Shown one piece after another: positions 1-12,900 of a DNA stretch of 64,000 nt. Under the pieces are notes generated by a model. The model did no database searches. It was not told where the DNA came from and worked only from the letters and a program-made list of their open reading frames with translations. Numbering within the stretch: the first letter of the stretch is position 1; each line of letters starts with the position of its first letter. This stretch comes from Symbiodinium natans (taxonomy: Eukaryota > Sar > Dinophyceae > Suessiales > Symbiodiniaceae): assembly GCA_905221605.1 (NCBI GenBank), contig CAJNDS010002534.1, positions 204,501 through 268,500 of the forward strand. The letters run 5' to 3'. Position numbers and translations under genes: made by a program.

Positions 1-3000
1 CTGGACCACCCGAATATGAAAGAACCTGCGGCAGCAGGGTGAAAAGATAAGGTGAAGAGAGCACATTTTGATATAATTATAAGGAAACGAAGTGTACGCA
101 TGAATTATATTAAAAAAGGTGAACGGCCCGTATGAATAAAAGTGAACAGAATATTATTACGGCGTTTGCAAAGAAGTTTACGAATGCACGCCGGAATAAT
201 ATGAACGTAACAAGTGAGCCGACATGGAGGTGCCATCAGAATCCTTTTGTAGGAGCTCTTGGGATTCAAGAACTTGTTATCCTTGGCGAAGGACAGTTCC
301 GCGACTGACCATTTGAGTGCTTTCACCTTGCTCAAGTGTCGTTTTTGGTGCCTTCACTCCTGATTTTTTGCCGCCTTCATCCTGTTTTTCGGCGCCTTAC
401 CCCGTTTTTGTTGTCAGGATTAGGGTTTAGTGCTATTACAATTCCTTGGAAAAAAGTACATTTTTTAGTTGTTTTCAAGCACGAAGTACTGTAAATACCA
501 GCAATCCTGCCTGTGGCCCATTGTAAAAATGTGCTTTTTCCCAAGCAAAAGCAGGGTTTAGGGGTTTAGGGTCTAGGGTAGAGCCTTCTCAGGTGGAAGA
601 CAAGACGAAGCTGTGTGGGCCCTGGGATGGTTGAAGTTTCAAAGTTCAGGGATCTGGTTGTTTGACTGGTTGCTTCTGGGGGAGGGGGGGGGGTTGAAGT
701 TTAAGGCTACAGAGATCTGGGGAGCCTAACTGTTTGCTTCTGGGGGCTGGGGGGGGGAGGGGGGGTGCCTTCACCCATGTCACTGTCACTGTTGCCATAT
801 GTGCGGCTGCAGGACGGACACAAGCAAACACAGTCAAGGGTCTCGCCCCAGAGCGCGGGCTGACCTGCTGACCCCTGCTCTCAGGAGGGAACGTCTCTCT
901 GGTGGCCTGGCCGCCAATTCCTCAGCGCGGTGGTATCTGGGTGCCTTCAGACCACCGAGCCGGCAGGCAGGAAGCGGCATCCTAAATCTAGAGTCCAGAG
1001 TCCGATTGCTTGCCTTGTGGCCAGCCATTTCCCCGTGCCCCCAACGAACAAAGACAATAAAGTAACAAAAAAGGCTCCTGCGTATTCAATTTATTTTCTT
1101 TACAAGTCAAATTTGCACCTTTGCACCCCCCCGTTCGTTTTTTGACAATCTATTGGCTGCGTGGTGCCGCAGTTCGAATCAGATGGGCTTGCGAGTCCGC
1201 CGTCACAGCTTCGCGTTTGAAGTGGCGGTCGAATTTGGATGGCTCGTGGATTCATCGTCGGACTTCGGCGTCGTAGTCAAGAAGTCGTTCGAGTGGAGCT
1301 ATTCCAGAGATTCGCAGCTGCCGTGCTGAAGCACGCGTTCAGCGGGGCCAGATTTGGACGCGAAAAGCATGGCAAAATCGGTGCCGCTTAAAGGCCTTCC
1401 CAGTTCACTTTCTCTTTTTTTTTGAACCGACGCCTCTTTACTACATCAGCAGCGCAGTAGGCCGTTCTTGTGGGTCTTAACACTAGAGGTGAAACAGTCG
1501 CAGGCGCGAAAACCAAAGCAAACACACACCAAAACCACCACAAACAACCCGCCAAAACCAAAAGCGCCAAACGTCAAACTGTACAAGCCAGCGAGTGAAA
1601 AAGAAGTCGTGACTACAAAGAAGCAACCGCTAGCGCAGAGGCCCTTATTGCAAGACAACTTAACGCCCGGCCAGCATGGTGAGACCAATGCAAACAAGAA
1701 CCTACCTGCGCCAATCACTCAGCAGCCCGTCACCCAAAGCAATGCTGCGCCACGTCTGGTACAGACATTAAGCGAAAGTATGGGTAGGCCGTAAGGCAAG
1801 AAACCTCCGTCACCTAAACTGCTCAACGCGTGCGTAGAGACAGTCCCCACACAAGCGCCAGGGCCGTAGCGATAGCACTCAGGACTTCCTGTGGAGGTCA
1901 CTTCGGCTTCCCTCTTTTGGAGTTGATTTCTTGCCCTCTTTTTGTGTCTCCAAATCCACACACCTTTTACCACCCGCACACTTCCACACTTGAACAGCCA
2001 GCAGACCCAGCTAAAGCCACTTTGCACCCACATTATGACACACACCACACCCATAACACACACTCTCTGCCAAAACGCCGAAAACCACAACACACCAACC
2101 CATTCACAATGAAAAAACGAGGTAAACACACACAGACACCACTGCAAGGTCACTGTTTTTTTTTTTATTTGGTGTTACTTCTAAGACTCTATGCGTTACC
2201 CCCTTTACCCACACACTGCCACACACTAACACTTTTCTTGCACACTAAAGCCAAAGACATGCACCCTAGGGTTTAGGGGGTGAGGTTTGTAGGTCTGAAC
2301 TCTCTGGTTGCTGTGTGCTCATGTCCGGAAGTCATGCCCTTGAGCTACTACAGCCGTGCACAAGTAGGCTCCACGTAGCTATCGACTAGACTACTACTTT
2401 CTTAAGAATCCCCACAAGATAAGCATAGCAAGAACCCCTATACCCTTGCAAGGAAGAATATTTTCATATATTGCAGGGGGGGGTAGGGGGGGTAGGGGGG
2501 GTGGGGGGGGTTCTTAAGCAACTGGTAGTAGAGCAGAATACCTTGTAAGCCTGCTTCAGAGCCAAAGGGCCGCAGAGGCGTGGTTGGAGGGTTAAGGCTG
2601 CGTGTTCATGTACTTGGAGGTTCATGGTACTTACTAGCCAATCTATAACCCACTTACGAGCCCCTAAAGTGCCTTAATATGGCTATAAGTACAGTTAGAA
2701 GTACGGCAAGTACCATGAGCCTCCAAGTATGACATGATGATGTTGGACCCTCTTTCGCACGGGCCCCCTGCATAAAGCCAAGCTTCCCGGGTAAGGACAG
2801 TTTGCCGAATCAATGCTAGGAGCACTTTACAGACAAAATCTTCAATCTTGAGGGCTTGAACACCATCACAACCAATTTGGTCCTACAACCGACTCTCGCA
2901 CTTCTCAAAGGCAAAGTCACTCGGACTTTTCAGACTTTTCCGCCCCTCTTCATTGTCACGTTGCGGCAGATCACAGCCGCAGAAACTTGCTCGCGCGCGC

Positions 3001-3246
3001 GCGAAGCGCAAAGCGCGTAGTTGTCTGTGCAAGGATGGCCGAACATTCCACACAGGCCATGGGGTCCCGTCGACACTTGCAGCATATGGGTGGGAACACC
3101 CGCGCAGCTTCAGCAGCTTCAGCAGTGCTCCATGAAGTTGGCCTGGATGGGGGGGACCGGCCCAGTGGAGCAAAGCTTCAGAGCGCGCAGAGGTCGAATC
3201 AGCATTCTTAGCCAGGGCTTCGGAATTTATGGGCTCCCTTATGGGT
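1..3246. other. gene-free, low-complexity flank
   Basis: I see no recognisable gene here. The stretch holds isolated GGGTTTAGGG fragments (around 415-430 and 550-580), G-tracts (around 680-690 and 750-765, and a run of G-blocks at 2475-2520), and an A/C-rich CACACC-like segment from about 1490 to 2260. One plus-strand frame (1468-1794, 108 codons, rich in Lys, Thr, Pro and Gln) has no homology I can name and is probably a by-product of the A/C-rich composition. Confidence 0.6.
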
Positions 3247-3291
3247 TTAAACCCTAAACCCTAAACCCTAAACCCTAAACCCTAAACCCTT
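3247..3291 (-). repeat. interstitial telomere-type array (CCCTAAA)n
   Basis: About six perfect CCCTAAA units, i.e. TTTAGGG on the minus strand. TTTAGGG is the plant-type telomere repeat and is also used by dinoflagellates. The array lies inside unique sequence, so it is interstitial. Confidence 0.95.
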
Positions 3292-3397
3292 ACCCCTAGA
3301 GTTATGGGGCATCTGTGACGCTCACTGGCCTGGGTCCACTGTAGACCCAGGAGCTTGAAGCGAGAAGAGGCTCCTGGTGAATCAGGCTCTGCTTCTT

Positions 3398-3463
3398 AGG
3401 GTTTAGGGTTTAGGGTTGAGGGGTTTTTGGTTTAGGGTTTAGGGTTTAGGGTTTAGGGTTTCC
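3398..3463 (+). repeat. interstitial telomere-type array (TTTAGGG)n, interrupted
   Basis: Two runs of TTTAGGG separated by a degenerate stretch (around 3416-3430). It faces the opposite way to the array 110 bp upstream. Confidence 0.95.
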
Positions 3464-4019
3464 CATGGGCCCTGGTTAATCTTGTTGCAGGAAGCTTAAA
3501 ATTTTAAGAGTTTGGACTGCGGCCACGCCAACAGTTCATGGCAGGAGGCCACATGCACAGAAAACCTCTAGCTGGATTGGAAACAACCATAGCAAAGCCA
3601 GAAGCGCTCTGACTTGAGGAGGGGCCCTAAACCCTAAACCCGGATGGCGTAAGAAGACAGAAACTGCGGCGATGCACGACTGGAGAGACTTTGGCAAGAG
3701 GAAGTCTTGCGGCCATGGCTCTACCCCCCAAGCCTGGGAAAGGGAGCTTCTCAAACGGGGGAGCTCAGGGCTTAAAGTGTGGGATTCATGGGTTTGAGCT
3801 TAGGAAATCATGCTCGGTCTTCCGCTTCCATCAAAAAATGAAGCGTGATGCGAGGAAGCTTTACCAGCCTGGCACCGTCCGACGCGGCTCGGCGGAGACA
3901 GCAGCTCACCCCAAACGTCGCGCGACCTGCTGGAGATGTCGCATCCCAGAAACTGCTTCTGGGCTGGCTGCGAGTCCCCAGCATCTAGTGCAGGTTTTTA
4001 AGCCCTCAGCCTGGACTGA

Positions 4020-4073
4020 CCCTAAACCCTAAACCCTAAACCCTAAACCCTAAACCCTAAACCCTAAACCCTC
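4020..4073 (-). repeat. interstitial telomere-type array (CCCTAAA)n
   Basis: Seven near-perfect CCCTAAA units. A short TTTAGGG run follows at 4183-4205, and a degenerate CCCTAAA run lies at 4470-4502. Confidence 0.95.
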
Positions 4074-4728
4074 TGAGGTCAGGGTCGGTCACGGTCTTGA
4101 CGCTCTGCACTCAGGGGAAGTGAACCCCCTCGGAGTCTTTGGCAGCGCGATGAGCAAAACGGAAATTCAAAATGGATGTCGGGGGTTTAGGGTTTAGGGT
4201 TTAGGAGGACTCTCCAAAAGATCCAAAGGCCTCAGACTTAAAAACGCCCCCGGGGCACAAGCAAAGGTCTTCAAACGGTCTGCGACGCGACTTCTTGACG
4301 GGAGAGCCGGGCCAACTTTTGGTGCATCCACTTCTGGCCCTTTCACTGATCTGTTCTGAGGACGCAAGCCGAACGCCGGCTGCAGAATTTGGGCGTGGGT
4401 TTAGAGCCACCAATGAGCAGTTTTAGAATTTTAGAAATTACACGCATCAAGAACTTGCTTTCATGCCTACCCTAAACCCCGAAACCCTAAACCCTAAACC
4501 CACCTGCAACTTTCTGGAGACTCTTGAGCTCAGCTCCGGCGGCTTGGGCTCCCAAGTCTTGAAGTCAGAAGTCAGAGCAGCATTGCAAGTGCCCACAACT
4601 TGCGGAACATTTTGGAAGCTTCAAAACACAGCCGTCAGCAGGCACAGGCACATGTCTCAAGCACTGATTTTGCAGATCACGCGCCGCCTTCGATGCTCTG
4701 AAGCACAGGCTCGGAGAACGAATCCCGG

Positions 4729-4769
4729 GTTTAGGGTTTAGGGGTTAAGGTTTAGGGTTTAGGGTTTAG
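4729..4769 (+). repeat. interstitial telomere-type array (TTTAGGG)n, partly degenerate
   Basis: TTTAGGG units with one degenerate unit (around 4740-4750). Many two- to three-unit fragments are scattered elsewhere (for example 5567-5580, 6400-6416, 10315-10330, 10746-10770). Confidence 0.9.
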
Positions 4770-6995
4770 CAAGGACAGAAGTACATGCAGAGGGCCAGAA
4801 CCGTGCCTGCTGACTGGTGTTACTCAAAGAGACAAATCATTCACGCATTCCAGGGCAAAGTCTTCGAAAGCCCCTGCGATCCATGCACGCGCTGGTCCAT
4901 GCCGCAACTCATGCTGATGCCCAAGCAATAAAGCACTGCATCTGCAACGTAAGGACGCCTTTTGTGACGAGGGTGGAACTGACAAGCACCTGCATGTCCC
5001 ACAGGAAGACAAGGCAAATGGACGGTGCCACATTGGCAGTGCTCCTGGCACTTGCGCTGTCCCGCCCCTGTCACCTCCGCTGCGTGGACAAACTTCAGAA
5101 GCCTCGAGACGCCTTGAAGACTACACGCCACAGGTACCTCTGGAGCGAGCGTTCAGTTTGTTATGGTAACAAGCCATATATAAGTGCCTGCTCTGCAAAC
5201 ACGTTTGCAAGTTGCCACTTCAGGACGATCCGATGCCACAGCCAAGGTCATGCTTCACAACGTGCGAGCACGTGCTCGCGGCCAGGGGCCAAGATCACCC
5301 CGCGCAAAGTATTCCAAAAGCCAACACCAAGCTCGGCAGAATCAGCATGTGGTGACCATCTAGGAAGCCAGTGGCCGAGCGCAGAGATGCGGCGACGGCT
5401 TCCTGAGGCACTATGAAGCGCCGCAGGTGCTACCCACAGAATTTGTAGGGTGCAGGGTTTAGGAACCAGGCATGTCTGCAGCAAATGATACTCTAGCAGG
5501 GTTTAGTGATTAGGGATCTTGTTAAGGAACTTACATTAAGCTACCATGATGAGGGCAAAATTGGGTTTAGGGTTTAGGGCTGCTACCCACTGGACTTTTG
5601 ACCCTGAAAACAGGGCGCACACACCACTCAGAGCCTTCCTGCATGCATTCTAAAGACGTCCGCGAATCACCTTGCCTAGAGGCCTAGAAGACCTCTAGAC
5701 ATGTTCGGTGGCAATGCTGGGTTAGAAAATCATGAAAGGTGCTGCATGAGGGGTGGGCCCGCTCCCTTGGGGCTCGGCCGTCTCCCCAAATAACATGTAG
5801 CGGCATACACCAAACGAGATGGCCTGTCATGACGAGTCTCGTATAGGGTTTCGGGCCTAGGGTTTGAACATTTAGGGTTTCAAAGTATGGGGGCTTAGGT
5901 TTGAACAGCTTAGAGTTTAGCGACTGTAGGGGCGACCAAGATGAGCAAGCTGAACCCTGAAAGGCAATTTGAAGAGTTCGGAATGGACTTCACCTTGAAG
6001 TCTGTGGCCTTCGACACACGGCCGCAACTTTCACGCATCGCTCGCAGGCGACACGGCTGGGGGAGCTGCATGCACCTTCATAAGACTCGGTCCGATGCCC
6101 ACAAAGCCGCTTTGTGTGGCGATCTGGTATCGTGGGCATGACTTTTTCACCGATTGAACCCCCTGAAGATGGATGCAAACTGCGCTTACTGCGCAATCAA
6201 AAGAAAGCTTGTGGAACGTGTCCCAGAGAGCACCTTTTGAGGTCTTTCGTCCATCATTCGAAGCTTAAACAGCACTCTGGGGTTGTTTACTCACTGAACT
6301 ATTGACTTTGCTGCATGCCCTCGCTCGCAAAGGCAAAGATGCCAGCTCGGGTGGCAGGCTGTCTGTCAGTTAACCCAACGTTCTGCAAGCACCGCAGACC
6401 CTAAACCCTAAACCCAGTTCTGCAAGCAGGAAAAACATTTGGCAAGCTTTGACCAACTGCTTTGTCCAAATCTTGGTGGCACGCAGCTTCGCACCCTGGG
6501 AGGGCCATGTTGCTGGACAAGCAGGAGCGCAAGGGTTTAGGGCTCTAACCTTGGGATGTTCCCCCTTATACTAACAGTCCTTAAAAGGGATTATAGGGTT
6601 TCGGGGTAATTTAGGTTTATGGGTTAAGGGTAGGCGGAATGCAAAGGAGCCTACAACTAGGTCCGACTTAAGTCCTGGCGTTCAAATTCTCTTTGTGCAG
6701 GGACGCAGGGTTCCCCGCTTTGGCTGACCATCAGTCAGTCCTAGCCCGGCTGCGTGCACGAGACTCACTGCCAGGAGGTGCGTGAGGCAAGCAGCTTGGG
6801 TATCTGCGAGCTGTTCTAAGTTAGGGTCCCTCCTGGGGTTCCTTTTTTATAAGGGAACGTTAGTATTCAGGGGTACCATATAGAGACCTTACTTTAGAAC
6901 AACCCCCTGGGCAAGTCTCAGAGCACCTCTGAGGCCTCCGGGCACGGCCTCAAGATCAAAAATCGCCCCCCCCAACTCTTCCTTCTGCACTTTGT

Positions 6996-7091
6996 AGGGT
7001 TAAGGGTTTAGGGTTTAGGGTTTAGGGTTTAGGGTTTAGGGTTTAGGGTTTAGGGTTTAGGGTTTAGGGTTTAGGGTTTAGGGTTTAGGGT
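6996..7091 (+). repeat. longest interstitial telomere-type array (TTTAGGG)n
   Basis: About 13 tandem TTTAGGG units, nearly all perfect, ending in ...GGGTCC. It lies about 100 bp upstream of the 980-bp tandem repeat. It is the longest uninterrupted telomere-like tract in the window. Confidence 0.95.
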
Positions 7092-7195
7092 CCTTCCTTG
7101 TGGGCCTTCGTGGCATGGCAGAGCTTCAAAGGGAGCTTCCCAGCACACCAGCGCAAGGTCCAGGTTCAGCTCTGATCTAGCCCGTCTGCGTCGAA

Positions 7196-9940
7196 GTTGA
7201 CGAGGCTTGGCCAAAGCTCGGCTCTGATTTTGGTTTCGCTGCAGCCACTGCAGATCTCACAGAACCCGGGCAGTTGCTACGAGCTCCGACTGCACGCTCC
7301 CATCTCTTGTCGCGGGCCGCGCTTGCACCACACGCTTGTTCGAGCACGCTGCTCAACCGTGCCGGGTGCTCACCCCTGTGGGTATCCGTGAGCATGTCTG
7401 AAAGGGCGCTCATCCACCCTTACGGGAGCAAGTGCCGCAAACAGCAACCGTCTGCCTCCACGTCCGCTGCACACTCTGTGCGTCTGCCTAGGCAATATCT
7501 GCAAGCACAGGTGGAGGCATGTGGCCCGGCGGGGTAGCCGCCACAAAAGAGGGTGATGCGGAGTAAACGAGGGCACCGACAGCTTGGCCGAGAGGCTGGA
7601 GCTGACGGCAGATCGGCATGTGACTCCAACCTGCTTGAACACAACGCCAAAGAGCTCAGGAAGAGCCACAGAGTCGTCACCACGCGCAGCCTCTGCAAGT
7701 GGAGGTGCGTGCATGCAAGAGCACTGCAGACCATGGATGACCTGCAGAACCTTTCACGACGGCGTGCCTGCACTGCAAGGTCAAGCATGGCGCCTCCTTC
7801 ACACTTGCTGCATGCAGTCTGCGGCACAAGTCTCTAAGTACAGCGCGCCTGCCAACCGAAATGGTAACAAGGGGAGACAGCACAGTCCAAACAAGCTCTC
7901 ACTGAGCTGACCCAACTGGGTAGCCCCAGTAAGGGAAACGAGGCTAGAAAAGTCTCGGCGTGCGAAACGCCAGGGCTTCAGAGAGGCTGCTGTCGCAAGT
8001 TACGGTATGGCTTGGGGGCCCTGAAAGCAAGGTTGGAGGTTCCTAATCTCTGCGCCTGTCTGCTTAGCAAACCTCGCGAACGCATGGATACCGTTTCAAC
8101 TTCCGCACGCTGCACGGTCAAGGGTATGTCAATAATTGCTTCCTGGTGCGGGCGTTGTCCTGCGCAGCAAATCAAGTTGACGAGGCTTGGCCAAAGCTCG
8201 GCTCTGATTTTGGTTTCGCTGCAGCCACTGCAGATCTCACAGAACCCGGGCAGTTGCTACGAGCTCCGACTGCACGCTCCCATCTTTTGTCGCGGGCCGC
8301 GCTTGCACCACACGCTTGTTCGAGCGCGCTGCTCAACCGTGCCGGGTGCTCACCCCTGTGGGTATCCGTGAGCATGTCTGAAAGGGCGCTCATCCACCCT
8401 TACGGGACCAAGTGCCGCAAACAGCAACCGTCTGCCTCCACGTCCGCTGCACACTCTGTGCGTCTGCCTAGGCAATATCTGCAAGCACAGGTGGAGGCAT
8501 GTGGCCCGGCGGGGTAGCCGCCACAAAAGAGGGTGATGCGGAGTAAACGAGAGCACCGACAGCTTGGCCGAGAGGCTGGAGCTGACGGCAGATCGGCATG
8601 TGACTCCAACCTGCTTGAACACAACGCCAAAGAGCTCAGGAAGAGCCACAGAGTCGTCACCACGCGCAGCCTCTGCAAGTGGACGTGCGTGCCTGCAAGA
8701 GCACTGCAGACCATGGATGACCTGCAGAACCTTTCACGATGGCGTTCCTGCACTGCAAGGTCAAGCATGGCGCCTCCTTCACACTTGCTGCATGCAGTCT
8801 GTGGCACAAGTCTCTAAGTACAGCGCGCCTGCCAACCGAAATGGTAACAAGGAGACAGCACAGTCCAAACAAGCTCTCACTGCGCTGACCCAACTGGGTA
8901 GCCCCAGTAAGGGAAACGAGGCCAGAAAAATCTCGGCGTGCGAAACGCCAGAGCTTCAGCAAGGCTGCTGTCGCAAGTTACGGTATGGCTTGGGGGCCCT
9001 GGAAGCAAGGTTGGAGGTTCCTAATCTCTGCGCCTGTCTGCTTAGCAAACCTCGCAAATGCACGGATACCGTTTTTACTTCCGCACGCTGCACTGCAAAG
9101 AGTACGTCAACAATTGCTTCCCGGTGCAGGAGCTGTCCTGTGCAGCAAATCAAGTTGACGAGGCTTGGCCATAGCTCGGCTACGAGCTTCGACTGCACGC
9201 TCCCATCTCTGGTCGCGGACCGCGCTGGCACAACACGCTCTTTCGAGCGCCACCCCATGCTCACCCGCAAGGGTATCCATGAGCGTACCTGAAAGGGCGC
9301 TCGTCCACCCTTGCGGGACCAAGTGCCGCAAACAGCCGTCTGCCCCCACGTCCGCTGCACACTCTGTGAATCGTTTCTATGTCCACTTTATTGTTGCTTT
9401 CGTGCGGGAGTTTGTATTATCTGGGGCTACTTGAAAAGTGTCCAGAGAAATCAAACGCTGAATAGCGCTAGAACATTATGAAATCATTAATTGCGAGAAA
9501 TCCCTTATTTCAATGTCTTGGCCTGTCGTTAGCACTTATCTGACAAGGTTACACATTCGCTAACGACGCACAGTATTGTTATTCACGAAGAGAAATTCAC
9601 CAATATGTGTTGGTTCGTTCTCTACGTGAGTCTGCCTAGGCAATATCTGCAAGGACAGCAGGTGGAGGGGTAGCCGCCACAAAAGAGGGTGATGCGGAGT
9701 AAACGAGAGCACCGACAGCGTGGCCGAGAGGCTGGAGCTGACGGCAGATCGGCATGTGACTCCAACCTGCTTGAACACAACGCCAAAGAGCTCAGGAAGA
9801 GCCACAGAAACGTCACCACGCGCAGCTTCTGCAAGTGGAGGTGCGTGTGTGCAGGAGCGTTGCAGATCATGCATGACCTGCAGAACCTTTCACGACGGCG
9901 TGCTTGCACTGCAAGGTCAAGCATGGCGCCTCCTTCACAC
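7196..9940. repeat. tandem repeat, unit about 980 bp, 2.8 copies
   Basis: Unit 1 is 7196-8175, unit 2 is 8176-9153, and unit 3 is 9154 to about 9940. Each begins with GTTGACGAGGCTTGGCCA. Units 1 and 2 are nearly identical (scattered substitutions, such as 7864-7866 against 8851). Unit 3 has lost about 80 bp near its start and carries a 260-bp insertion at 9369-9628. Several 90-240 codon frames run through the unit on both strands, but none resembles a known protein and their composition (Arg, Cys, His, Ser) looks non-coding. I treat the unit as non-coding DNA. Confidence 0.9.
9369..9628. mobile_element. 260-bp AT-richer insertion in third copy of the 980-bp repeat
   Basis: Compared with the matching point of units 1 and 2 (after the CACACTCTGTG block), unit 3 gains 260 bp and then resumes at GTCTGCCTAGGC. 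Both edges read GTGA, consistent with a 4-bp target duplication. The insert is clearly AT-richer than its surroundings and contains a 9-bp inverted repeat (GTCGTTAGC at 9525-9533 and its complement at 9559-9567) with a 25-nt loop. It has no ORF. I infer a small non-autonomous element; it lacks obvious terminal inverted repeats. Confidence 0.6.
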
Positions 9941-12900
9941 GACACAGAAGAGAAACCGAAAGGAGAGAGTTCCAAGCCGGCATTCTCCAAGGTGGAGTGG
10001 CCAGCGTTGACGTCGCAGTCCGTGGCATTCCGTGGCAGAACTCCAAATCTTGAGCGAGCGGATGTGCAGCAGTGGGCATTGCCTTCCCTGCCTCCACAGA
10101 CCCAAGGCTCTGTGACCTCAAAGCCCCGGACACACGGGCTTTCGGGCGCAGTATGGCGCAATGGTTGTGAGGTGACCTCCCCCCATCTATCTAGCATGAA
10201 CGGCAGGGCACAGTCTCTTGAACATTCGAGTTGCTTCGCGCAGGCGGCCGCCCGCATACTCACAGAATGCACAAACTCGCAGCGACTTGCAGCGACTTGG
10301 TGTAACGGGTCTCGGGTTTAGGGTTTAGGGCTTAACCCCTTTGCGAGGCTCTGGGACCTCAATGGTTTAGTTGTTGGACGTACCCAGAATCCTGATGCAG
10401 CATGATTGGGAAGGGACCAGAGGAGGCGCCGGCCTTGCACCCATGGAAGTTCTCATCTGAAAGCCTAGAAGTCCAGAGGTTTCAGAGGACTTCTCCAACG
10501 GTCCTATCATCTGTCACAGATGAAAGGCTTTTTTTGGGGGGGGCGGCCTCAAGTCCTCAGAGCGGAGGAAGAAAGGGGGTCCTGTGGGTCCACGCTGAGG
10601 TCGCTCTCGCATGGACTTGGGATGACACGACCGCAATGTCTAGCGAGGCATCGCGAGGTCTCGCCGATCTCGGGATCAGTCTGTGGCCGTTTTTGGGCTT
10701 CATGTTCGTCAAAATCTGGTAGGACCACAAGAGGCCTCTCAAGCAGGGTTTAGGGTTTAGGGTTTAGGGATTAGGGTCTTCATGCTCAGGAAACGATCTT
10801 TGACCGGACCCGAGCTTCGACCTGAGGGAGTCCCCGACACCGTCCTCAGTTCCGGCTCAAGTCCGGAGACTCCCGGAGCCTCCGGGCTTCAGATCTCCCA
10901 AACCTCTACACAGGGAGCCGCTGCGCTTTCGCGGTGCCAACGCGCAGTCGAGCCGAAGCTTGCCCTCAGTGCACGGTCCAAGCGGAAGCTTTCGAAGAGG
11001 CCCTGAGGAAGGACTACAGCAGGGCCTGCATGCCAGGAGCCCAGGATCGAAGCCAGATCAATCCGATCCTTTGGCTGCCCGGATCCCTAAACCCCATCTT
11101 CCCTTCTGACCGTGGCAAGACCGTGCCTTTGCTCTGAATTACCAAAGGCCAGCCGAGGGTGTCCCAAGCCCAACCCCTAGCTCAATGTCTTCATGGGATG
11201 CAGACAGGCCAGGAGACGGCAATCGTGACGTAGTCCAGCAGGGAAAACACAATCACCCTTGGCGTCAACAAAAACGGCCGCGGGCATTCAAATGGGAGTT
11301 GCTCTAATTTAGGGTCCCTTGTTGGGAGGGGGGTACTATACAGGAACCCTATTTTGTTCCCCTGACCCTTCTGCACTGTCTCCTGCGTGCTTGCGAGGTC
11401 AGCAAGACACTTTCTGAAACTTCTCCGCTGTCTTTGGGTAGCAACGACCATCCTTCGGAAACCACGGCTGCGTGATCAGATTTCGCTTTTTAACTTCGAC
11501 ACCCACGAGCGAAAGGCGCTGGCCCCAGCCAAGCGGAACGCGGTGAGTTCAATGGCAGTCTGTTGAGGTCGGTGAAGGCTTTATTTCGCCTTACACCCAA
11601 GGCCCATCTCGCAAGCTCGGCTTCCTGTGTAGCCGTGTGTGATGGTTTGCCCACTGGGGGGTTTTTTTTCGGCCAAGCAAACGCCACAACACACAGTGGG
11701 AGGACGAAGTGCATACTTAGCAGTTGCCCAGAGAACAGGACAAGGAATGTCGTACCTGAGCGAAACCGTTACGTGCAAGGCCTAGCATTGCCAGCAGCTC
11801 CGCAACATGCTACGTCCGCTACTGGGTCCCTTAGGTCGGCAAAGGTTTGGATCCAAAGCTTGAGGATGGGCCTAAGATGGAAATCTACGAGAAGAAAGAC
11901 ATGCTTGGGTTTGGGGTTTAGGGTTTGAGGGCTGTGGGTGTAGGCCTTAGGTGTGTGTGCCTCCGCTGCGCCCCACCATGGGCAAAGTCCTCGCCTTCTT
12001 TGCAAAGCCTCTGGGATCTGCAGGCATATGCAGCATAGGTACTGACTGCCTTGACACAGTCTGAGAAAAGAACGCAACATGACCAACAGGCGCTCCGTGG
12101 CATCCGTCAGTGGAACATCATGGACGCTGGGTGACCTGAGACCTATCAGAGGTATGAAAGACTCTGAGAGACATGCATGGCCATGGCAAGATCTCGCAGA
12201 AGCTACAGGGCTGTGACCGCTCTGGAGGTGGATCCGCGAGAACTGCGACAACGCCTCACGCGAGCCATGGGGGGCTTTGTATTCAAAAAAAGGGGTCCCT
12301 TATTCGGGGTCCTTGTACTAGGAAGCCAAGGGGACCCCTGTTTGGGACATACCCAATGGGACGGAGAAGCGCGCCCCTTGGCGCGAAAGGACCACCCAAG
12401 CGAAGCAAGAGCCTCGTGAAATCCAAAACGGCGACGTCGCTTGGAAAGCGACTGGAGGTCCATACGGAGAACATGGCAAGACCTCACCAACTGCTTGGCT
12501 ACTACTGGTGCCGAGAGCCGTGGCGTTGCGTTGTCGGGCTCAGGCACTGCGCCGAACATCCGCGTGCGAGAACAGTGAAAAAGCTTCAGAGCGGGACAGA
12601 GCGCCAAGGAGCGAACGGAACCGGAAGGCAGAGCCATGCCTCACGGATGGCATGATAGGGTAAACGACGGGCGACGGCTGCCCGAAAGCGAGGCTCGACG
12701 AAGAAGGCCACAAGCGGCTTTCGAACTGCGGCCTTCTAGAGTCTTCCGAAGAAGCAAGCCTAGGCTGCGAAGATTTGCGACGAAAGTTGAAGGAAGACCC
12801 AAACCTACGACAGAGAATCGACAAAGCTCTGGGCCGCGTCCCCCGTGCACTGTCACACTTGCTTTGCCAGTAGGCGTGACCTGGAGACCGTAGGCAGTCT

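Noticed and set aside
4817-5416. 199-codon plus-strand ORF
   Set aside because: Starts at GTG, no ATG of note, composition rich in Cys, His, Arg and Ser, overlapped by equally long minus frames; no family motif.
6996-7091. True chromosome end
   Set aside because: The TTTAGGG arrays are short, internal, in both orientations and surrounded by unique sequence.
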